DNA of 9,235 nt from an uncultured Lachnospiraceae bacterium (GTDB lineage Bacteria > Bacillota > Clostridia > Lachnospirales > Lachnospiraceae): the NCBI GenBank assembly GCA_946537585.1, contig CAMNFX010000042.1:1-9235 (forward strand), read 5' to 3'. Of the stretch, positions 4,211 to 9,235 are shown piece by piece. Under the pieces are notes generated by a model. The model was not told the DNA's origin and did no database searches. It saw only the letters and a program-made list of their open reading frames with translations. The first letter of the stretch is position 1; each line of letters opens with the position of its first letter. Made by a program: the position numbers and the translations under genes.

Positions 4211-7051
4211 ATGCAGGAATTTTTCAGGAATAAAAAGAATATTGTGATTATCGGTGCAGTCTGTCTGGTCTGCATTCTTTTTGTGTTCATCGCAGTAAAA
4301 AGCGACAGGCAGCAGGCAGCTGACGTGCCGGAGACGAGCGCTTTTGCGACGATGTCCGACTACAGGGAAGAGACCGCGACCCCGACCGATTTCGAAGAGG
4401 AGCACAGGGTCTTTGCGCGCCCTGCTTCGAGCCTCAAGGAGATCAGCGGTGATGACGGGGAAGAGTATGTTCCGGCCCCGTTCAAGCTCAATCTCGCTTA
4501 TTTTTATCCGGAGGGAGCCGATACCTCGGATGCGATCCACTCCTACGCCGGTGAGATCTTCCAGACGCTGAATACGCTCAATGCCGATTATCTTGCCAAT
4601 TATTATGACATGTCCGATATGACGCCCTTAAGCTTTGCCAACCGTCAGGGACAGGGCGTCGGGCGCATCATGGGAAAGTATAATCCGAACGACAGCAGAC
4701 ACGATCCCAAGGATCCTTCCACATGGAAGATCAACAGCTTCCGAAATGTGACCGTCAACTTTTATGACGGCGACGGAAACCGGATCAACGGTTATTATGC
4801 CGTGCAGGAGATCATGTCCATGGCCTCTGTCTATGCCTACTATCATGACATGAATGACGCCGAGGCGATGGAAGAATACTGCCGAGAGCTCTTTAAGAAC
4901 GCCATGAGTTCAAGGGTCAGCATGGGCAGCGTATACTATGATTCCGGGTGTCTCAACCGATCGAAGCAGGATGAGGCTGCGGAGGCGATCGCCCTCGAAG
5001 CGCAGCAGCTTGCAACCGAGCACCAGCTCGCAGGGGCGACGGCATTCAGCTCCGGACTCACCGAAGGATCCAATACGGGAAGTGATCCGACAGGAACTGC
5101 GGGGACGGTCTCCGGAACCAATGTGATCATTTCAGGCGGAAGCCAGGTACCGTCCGCTGAGAGCAATGTAGTAAGCTCAGCCGCGGGAGAAAGCGAGACA
5201 GCCGGCGGCACCGTGATCATTGGAGGCTCTCAGACCACTTCCTCCGGAAACCGGGTGCCGTATTCCGAGGACCAGGTCGTGGTATCTCATGCGAGCGGAA
5301 GCACATCCGGGTCACAAAGTGCTGTATCCTCCGGCTCAGCAGACGGGGAGACCTCCTCCTATGCCGTTTACGGCGGTAATAACAGCACGGCTGCCGGAAG
5401 CCAGGATGCGGTGGCATCGGAGTCTTCCGGAGAGGCTGCATCGAACGGATCCGGTGATGCGGATGCTGCCGGGGACCAGATCGTAAGCTCCGGCCAGAAT
5501 GAGCCGGTTGCCGGCGGCGGCACGGAAGCTTCAGAATCTTACGCTGTCATATCTTCCGATATTTCGGCTTCAGGCACATCAGAGCCGCAGGATATCACTT
5601 CCGAAGGCACAGTCACATCCGGCGGATCTTCCGGGGATGATGCAGGCATTTATGCAGCGCCTCAGGATGAACCTTATACGGAGGAGGGGCTGGTCGTAAG
5701 CCCTGCAACGAACCTCAGAAAGCTGTTTAAGTTTATCCATCGTCCGCTTCTCTGGAAGGCCTCCGCAGGCCTTGCGATGCCGGTCGCGCGTCTTGCCGAT
5801 GAGGAAATGGTCGTAAGCCCTGCAAGCAATACGCTGCCTGAGACCGCTTCCGAAAATACCGGCAGCGGGGCAGGCGGTGAGGCTTATGTTGTATCCGATC
5901 CTGCAGTTGTACAGGAAGAACCTGCAGCGGCTCCTGAGACGGCAGTGCAGGAAACGGAGCCCGCAGCAGCGGAAAATGCACCATCTGAAGAAGCTTCCGC
6001 GTCGGAAAACACGCAGGAGACTGCTGTTGAAACGACAAACCATGAAGGAGCGGCATCTGACACCTCCGTCGTAAGCTCAGCCGCAACAGGCGCGGGCACG
6101 GTCATTGCGAGCGGTATCGGTACCGAGAATTACGGTTATGCGGTAGCCGGGGCCAATGGTACGGTCTACAGTCCGGCAGCAGAAACTGCTGTCTCTGACG
6201 GGACCGCAGGCACCGAGACCATGATCCTGGAGCAGCGGACCAGCGAGGAGCTCAGCGAAGAGGAAGCCGCGATCGCGGCACAGATCAACGACCTGCTGGC
6301 ACAGGCCAATGTGCTTTCCGGTGCGGATCAGTACTGCCCCGGTCATATAGACCTCTATATCACGATCACGATCAAGGGCATCGATGACCGCAACGGGCTG
6401 TTCAAAGCGGATAAGATCGGCAACGACGAAGCCAATTTCAATGATCGCTGGCAGGGATGGACGACGGATAAGATCGCCCAGGCCAAGGCCCTCAACCATC
6501 AGGACTGGTTTGAGAAATACGGTCTGTCCATTTCGTCGATCAATCTGACAAGTCAGCTGACCGAGGAAGAGATCCAGAATTATCTCAATACGCTTCCGTC
6601 AGATGTTTCTGAACTGAGGAAGGCTGTCGTTGACTTTGCGCTTCATTCTGTCGGCAAGGTGCCGTATTACTGGGGCGGAAAGCCCAGCGGCCCGGGTTAT
6701 GGACCGAATAACTTCTATACGCTTGTGAGTGCCGACTATCACGGCCGTATCCTTCGGGGACTTGACTGTTCCGGCTGGGTCAACTGGGTCTACTGGTCAG
6801 CGACGGGAACGAGGCTGGCCGGCGAGAGTACGGGCACGCTGATCGGATGCGGCAGACGTATCTCGCGTTCCGCTCTGCGTCCCGGCGATATCATTATCCG
6901 TACCGGTGCAGATGCGCATGTGGTCATGTTCCTCGGATGGGTAGGCAACGGCAACTTTATCGGCATTCACGAGACCGGCGGTGTCAGGAACAATGTCGTC
7001 GTCGGTGAAATGACGGCGAGCTGGCCGTATTACCGGTCACTGATCGATTGA
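4211..7051 (+). CDS. Membrane-anchored extracellular NlpC/P60 peptidase with long Ser/Gly/Ala-rich linker
   Basis: The product of 946 residues is probably a cell-wall peptidase that cuts peptidoglycan stem peptides. In order: a short basic N-terminus and one hydrophobic segment (about 11-29, signal anchor or signal peptide, no lipobox); an acidic stretch; a folded-looking domain at about 88-250 (rich in Tyr/Phe, FKLNLAYFYP to YYDSGCLNRS); a low-complexity linker at about 278-675; a short region with a predicted helix (678-703); a domain at about 708-800 (CPGHIDLYITITIKG and following); and the NlpC/P60 domain at about 801-946. Catalytic residues: C853 in GLDCSGWVNW, H903 in DAHVVMFLGW, and H920 in IHETGG as likely third member. 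YYWGGKPSG (819-827) is typical of the fold. The active site is intact. The ATG at 4211 is the first possible start after an in-frame TAA at 4202 and yields the membrane segment, but no Shine-Dalgarno sequence precedes it. The phosphatase gene follows 16 bp later, so the two are probably co-transcribed. Exact cleavage specificity is unknown. Confidence 0.9.
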   Translation: MQEFFRNKKNIVIIGAVCLVCILFVFIAVKSDRQQAADVPETSAFATMSDYREETATPTDFEEEHRVFARPASSLKEISGDDGEEYVPAPFKLNLAYFYPEGADTSDAIHSYAGEIFQTLNTLNADYLANYYDMSDMTPLSFANRQGQGVGRIMGKYNPNDSRHDPKDPSTWKINSFRNVTVNFYDGDGNRINGYYAVQEIMSMASVYAYYHDMNDAEAMEEYCRELFKNAMSSRVSMGSVYYDSGCLNRSKQDEAAEAIALEAQQLATEHQLAGATAFSSGLTEGSNTGSDPTGTAGTVSGTNVIISGGSQVPSAESNVVSSAAGESETAGGTVIIGGSQTTSSGNRVPYSEDQVVVSHASGSTSGSQSAVSSGSADGETSSYAVYGGNNSTAAGSQDAVASESSGEAASNGSGDADAAGDQIVSSGQNEPVAGGGTEASESYAVISSDISASGTSEPQDITSEGTVTSGGSSGDDAGIYAAPQDEPYTEEGLVVSPATNLRKLFKFIHRPLLWKASAGLAMPVARLADEEMVVSPASNTLPETASENTGSGAGGEAYVVSDPAVVQEEPAAAPETAVQETEPAAAENAPSEEASASENTQETAVETTNHEGAASDTSVVSSAATGAGTVIASGIGTENYGYAVAGANGTVYSPAAETAVSDGTAGTETMILEQRTSEELSEEEAAIAAQINDLLAQANVLSGADQYCPGHIDLYITITIKGIDDRNGLFKADKIGNDEANFNDRWQGWTTDKIAQAKALNHQDWFEKYGLSISSINLTSQLTEEEIQNYLNTLPSDVSELRKAVVDFALHSVGKVPYYWGGKPSGPGYGPNNFYTLVSADYHGRILRGLDCSGWVNWVYWSATGTRLAGESTGTLIGCGRRISRSALRPGDIIIRTGADAHVVMFLGWVGNGNFIGIHETGGVRNNVVVGEMTASWPYYRSLID
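5042..6235 (+). repeat. Degenerate repeat-motif linker encoded inside the NlpC/P60 gene
   Basis: About 400 codons (residues 278-675) encode Ser, Gly, Ala, Thr, Glu and Val almost exclusively. A short motif, hydrophobic-Val-(Val/Ile/Tyr)-Ser-(Ser/Pro/His/Asp), recurs about ten times: starts near residues 319, 355, 371, 423, 445, 494, 533, 559, 619 and 651. A second motif, VIISGGSQ / VIIGGSQ, occurs at 305 and 335. At DNA level, 14 identical bases (gtaagctcagccgc) lie at 5171-5184 and 6071-6084, and gtgatcatt lies at 5123 and 5213, so some copies still show nucleotide similarity. It is probably a wall-spanning flexible spacer. Confidence 0.7.
5691..5825 (+). repeat. 18-bp direct repeat bracketing a basic/aromatic island in the linker
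   Basis: tggtcgtaagccctgcaa is present exactly at 5691-5708 and 5808-5825, a 117-bp (39-codon) period in the same reading frame. Both copies encode VVSPA. Between them, AAGGCCT (5756-5762) and AGGCCTT (5767-5773) form a perfect 7-bp hairpin with loop CCGC. Confidence 0.75.
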
Positions 7052-7067
7052 GGAAAACGGAAGCGGT

Positions 7068-8831
7068 ATGGCAAACGTGTCGTCCGACAATAAAAAACAC
7101 AGGTTTTCACTGGCCCACAAGCTCAACCTGGTCACTATTCTCATGATCCTGGCGGTAACTGCGGGTTTGCTTGCCATCACCTATCATATCCAGGCCGGGC
7201 GCATCGAGAAGCTGTACCGTACACGGGCGGCAGATGCCTCCAGGAATGCGGCTGATGTCATCGACAGCAAGATGGCGGATCATTTCAGAAGATATATCGA
7301 TACGGATGAGTTTATGGAAGTCCGCAAGGAGGCAGTGGCTTCCGGCGATGAGACTCTGATCTCAAACTGGCTTAAGACAAAGCCCTCCGGCGTGATCGAT
7401 GACGAGACCTTCCGGGAGTTTCTGGAGGATCCGGAATATGCAGAACTGGCCAGGACGGATCTGTCTCTTTATTCTGATTATGTGCAGATGGCTGATTCCC
7501 TGCAGGTGATCATGGATGACAGCGAGATCAAGTATACCTATCTTCAGTATATCCGTGATGAAGAGTATTTTACATTGGTGGATCCGGATCTCGGGATCCT
7601 CGGCATCGGTGAGATGGATGAAGAGGTACCGGAGTTTGAGCAGTATGATGAATACCAGCAGATCCCGCCGACGATATATCACTGCAGCTACGGCTGGCTC
7701 TGCACTGCGTATGAACCGCTGAAGCTGCCGGATACGGGTGAGATGGTCGCGCTTGCGGGCGCGGACATCGACATGAATGAGGTCCGGCAGACACAGCGGA
7801 AGTTCCTTGCAAATTCAATCATCCTGGTTATTCTGCTGACCTCCTTCTGCATCATCATCAACATGTACCTTATCCGTCACATCGCCGTGATGCCGCTGAC
7901 TGCCCTGGCAAAGGGGGCATGCGGATTTGCGGAGGGAGAGAACGGCTATTCCATGGCTGATGTGATCCATGCGGATATTGACTCCAATGATGAGATCGGC
8001 GATCTTTATCATGAGATACAGGATATGCAGACCCGTATCGTGCATTATACGGACGATCTGGCATCACTTACCGCCGAAAAGGCGCGCGCCGGAACAGAGA
8101 TGCAGCTTGCCGCAAGGATTCAGAGCTCGATGCTCGAGAGTGATTTCCCGGTTTTTCCGAACCGTCATGAGTTTGAGCTTTATGCTTCCATGACGCCGGC
8201 CAGGGAGGTCGGCGGCGACTTCTATGATTTCTTTCTGGTCGATGATAACCATCTGGCCATGATCATAGCGGATGTTTCCGGGAAGGGCGTTCCCGGCGCC
8301 CTGTTCATGATGTCATCCATGATCCTGATCCGAAACCAGACCCACAACGGAGGCACGCCGGCCGAGATCCTGGAAGCGATCAATGAGGGAATCAGCAAGA
8401 ATAATAAGGCCAAGATGTTCGTGACTGTCTGGATGGGTATCCTGGATACCGGGACGGGCGTGATGACCTGTGCCAATGCCGGACATGAATTTCCGGTGCT
8501 TAAGGGCGGCGACGGCATTTACCGGCTCATAAAGGATAAGCACGGATTCGTGATCGGCGGCATGGAGGGCATGAAATATAAGGACTATGAGCTTACGCTC
8601 TCGCCCGGAGACATGCTGTTTGTGTATACCGACGGCGTGCCTGAGGCAAATAATAAGGAACAGGAGTTCTACGGGACCGGGCGGATGATCGATGCTTTGA
8701 ATGCTGCCGCACCGGATACGCCTGCAGAGGTGCTGCATACGGTCAAGGCCAGCGTAGACGCCTTTGCGGACGGAGCCGAGCAGTATGATGACCTTACGAT
8801 GCTGTGCCTGAAGTATAAAGGGCAGGGCTGA
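7068..8831 (+). CDS. Membrane sensor PP2C/SpoIIE-type serine phosphatase (RsbU-like) with Cache-like and HAMP domains
   Basis: The 587-residue protein should dephosphorylate a phosphoserine/threonine protein, classically a STAS anti-sigma-factor antagonist, in response to an external signal. Layout: TM helix 1 at about 20-38; an acidic extracellular domain at about 39-248 whose end (YGWLCTAYEPLKLP, then GEMVALAGADIDM) resembles the membrane-proximal part of Cache sensor domains; TM helix 2 at about 249-269; HAMP at about 270-325 with the DEIGDL motif (308-313); a short coiled coil (about 325-350); and the phosphatase domain at about 350-583. Metal-binding aspartates are visible: D384 in GGDFYD, D402 in IADVSGKGVPGA, D522 in YTDGVPEA and D575 in YDDLT. 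All needed motifs are intact. The start ATG has GGAAG four bases upstream, and the gene lies 16 bp after the NlpC/P60 gene. C206 and C212 in the sensor domain could pair. Its substrate is not encoded in this window. The 3' end, including the stop codon, falls in the first copy of a 34-bp tandem repeat. Confidence 0.93.
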   Translation: MANVSSDNKKHRFSLAHKLNLVTILMILAVTAGLLAITYHIQAGRIEKLYRTRAADASRNAADVIDSKMADHFRRYIDTDEFMEVRKEAVASGDETLISNWLKTKPSGVIDDETFREFLEDPEYAELARTDLSLYSDYVQMADSLQVIMDDSEIKYTYLQYIRDEEYFTLVDPDLGILGIGEMDEEVPEFEQYDEYQQIPPTIYHCSYGWLCTAYEPLKLPDTGEMVALAGADIDMNEVRQTQRKFLANSIILVILLTSFCIIINMYLIRHIAVMPLTALAKGACGFAEGENGYSMADVIHADIDSNDEIGDLYHEIQDMQTRIVHYTDDLASLTAEKARAGTEMQLAARIQSSMLESDFPVFPNRHEFELYASMTPAREVGGDFYDFFLVDDNHLAMIIADVSGKGVPGALFMMSSMILIRNQTHNGGTPAEILEAINEGISKNNKAKMFVTVWMGILDTGTGVMTCANAGHEFPVLKGGDGIYRLIKDKHGFVIGGMEGMKYKDYELTLSPGDMLFVYTDGVPEANNKEQEFYGTGRMIDALNAAAPDTPAEVLHTVKASVDAFADGAEQYDDLTMLCLKYKGQG

Positions 8832-8915
8832 CGCAGGACGCCTTAAATATAAAGGGCTGAACCGACATAGGACGCCTTAAATGTAATGAGCAGGGCTGAC
8901 GTGAGGAGACGTGAA
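8814..8915 (+). repeat. 34-bp tandem repeat, three copies, overlapping the phosphatase 3' end
   Basis: Copies lie at 8814-8847, 8848-8881 and 8882-8915, directly abutting. Copies 1 and 2 share 28 of 34 bases, including TATAAAGGGC at the start and AGGACGCCTTAAA at the end. Copy 3 matches copy 1 at 23 of 34 positions, including GCAGGGCTGACG. Copy 1 encodes the last five residues (YKGQG) and the stop of the phosphatase, so the gene end itself has been duplicated into the non-coding region. Confidence 0.8.
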
Positions 8916-8920
8916 TCATA

Positions 8921-9165
8921 GAATCCATGCGACATGTGGAGAAATGGCAATTCTGTCACCCATGCTGGAGCTGCCTTCACATTACATAACTCGATTCCGT
9001 GCGATATATGAAAAAATCCGCTTCCTGTCACCCATCAAACAAGCATAATCATGGGTGACAAATAGTGGATTTTTTTATATTTCACATGAAAATGCATTTC
9101 TTAGCTTAAAAACAGCTCTAAAATGGGTGACGAAAAACAAATTTTCTAATATATCATATGTCCTC
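8921..9165. repeat. 245-bp palindromic element made of four 43-bp repeats
   Basis: This takes up most of the 322-bp stretch without a confident gene between 8832 and 9153. Repeat copies, each bounded by GTCACCCAT, lie at 8921-8963 and 8993-9035 on the + strand and at 9051-9093 and 9123-9165 on the - strand. Copies 1 and 2 agree at 31 of 43 positions. The period is 72 bases in both arms and the centre of symmetry is at 9043. The 29-base spacers within the arms also share GAGCTG when inverted (8968-8973 and 9112-9117). No transposase and no clear target-site duplication are visible. It could be a MITE-like element or a complex intergenic palindrome. Confidence 0.75.
9006..9080. terminator. Long central hairpin, possible bidirectional terminator
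   Basis: Bases 9006-9019 pair with 9067-9080 (14 pairs, one G-T). A symmetric 6x6 internal loop follows, then TGTCACCCAT (9026-9035) pairs with ATGGGTGACA (9051-9060) around a 15-nt loop. The outer stem has an A-run on the left (9011-9016) and a T-run on the right (9070-9076), so each strand's transcript would have a U-rich stretch at the 3' side. It lies 175 bp beyond the phosphatase stop. Confidence 0.5.
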
Positions 9166-9235
9166 TGTTTCAGCTTCTTCGTAACATTCATCTTCTTCAA
9201 ACTCCGTCCGAAAAGACGTGTCAATCTGCAGGAAA
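9154..9235 (-). CDS. Possible C-terminus of a convergent gene, start outside window
   Basis: On the minus strand, the frame read from 9234 is open for 26 codons and ends in TGA at 9156-9154. The peptide includes RTEFEEDECYEEAETEDI, an acidic tail with ordinary GAA/GAG codon use. No family is recognised. Another minus-strand frame is also open here, for about 50 codons, with a less natural composition, so the assignment is weak. If real, its last codons run into the outer repeat of the palindromic element. Confidence 0.25.
   Translation of the reverse strand, partial: FLQIDTSFRTEFEEDECYEEAETEDI

Noticed and set aside
5579..6043. Long minus-strand open frame (154 codons) opposite the NlpC/P60 linker
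   Set aside because: It lies opposite low-complexity, Ser/Ala-codon DNA that readily opens other frames, its composition is Arg/Cys-rich, and it has no recognisable family.
8843..9031. 62-codon minus-strand open frame across the repeats downstream of the phosphatase
   Set aside because: It reads through both the tandem repeats and the left palindrome arm, so the peptide only reflects the repeats; no ribosome binding site or family is evident.
8921..9165. CRISPR array (repeats about 37-43 bp, spacers about 29-35 bp)
   Set aside because: Copies are only about 70% alike, two of four are inverted, the spacers are related between the arms, and no cas gene is present.

Overview
The window looks like chromosomal DNA of a Clostridia bacterium, most likely Lachnospiraceae or a close relative. 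This rests on the firmicute-type housekeeping genes (yqeK, rsfS, nadD, sepF, lspA, an rluD-family gene), SigA-like promoter elements, Gram-positive-style ribosome binding sites, and a secreted NlpC/P60 protein of the kind common in that family. The genus cannot be named from the sequence. All confident genes lie on the + strand.

Region 1 (about 1-1897) holds a conserved housekeeping block: the 3' part of yqeK (HD-domain Ap4A hydrolase), a 181-bp gap, rsfS (ribosomal silencing factor), and nadD (nicotinate-nucleotide adenylyltransferase). nadD starts inside the last codons of rsfS. This NadD carries an extra low-complexity segment of about 66 residues.

Region 2 (1955-4084) is a tightly packed operon behind a good SigA-type promoter: sepF (division), lspA (lipoprotein signal peptidase) and an rluD-type pseudouridine synthase. 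Neighbouring genes overlap by 8 and 1 bases.

Region 3 (4211-8831) is a two-gene unit. The first gene encodes a 946-residue membrane-anchored, extracellular NlpC/P60 peptidase with a Ser/Gly/Ala/Thr-rich linker of about 400 residues. The second, 16 bp downstream, encodes a membrane PP2C/SpoIIE-type phosphatase with a Cache-like extracellular sensor and a HAMP domain. Together they suggest envelope remodelling linked to an environmental sensor, but no partner-switching anti-sigma or STAS protein is present in the window.

Region 4 (8832-9235) is AT-richer and mostly non-coding, with layered repeats. Three copies of a 34-bp tandem repeat begin inside the 3' end of the phosphatase gene. After them comes a palindromic element of about 245 bp. 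It is built from four copies of a 43-bp repeat, two in each orientation, with the same 72-bp period in both arms. Its centre can fold into a long hairpin with T-runs on both strands, which could act as a bidirectional terminator. The last 80 bases may encode the C-terminus of a convergent minus-strand gene.

The most unusual items are the palindromic repeat element, the large repeat-motif linker of the NlpC/P60 protein with its isolated basic/aromatic island, and the NadD insertion.
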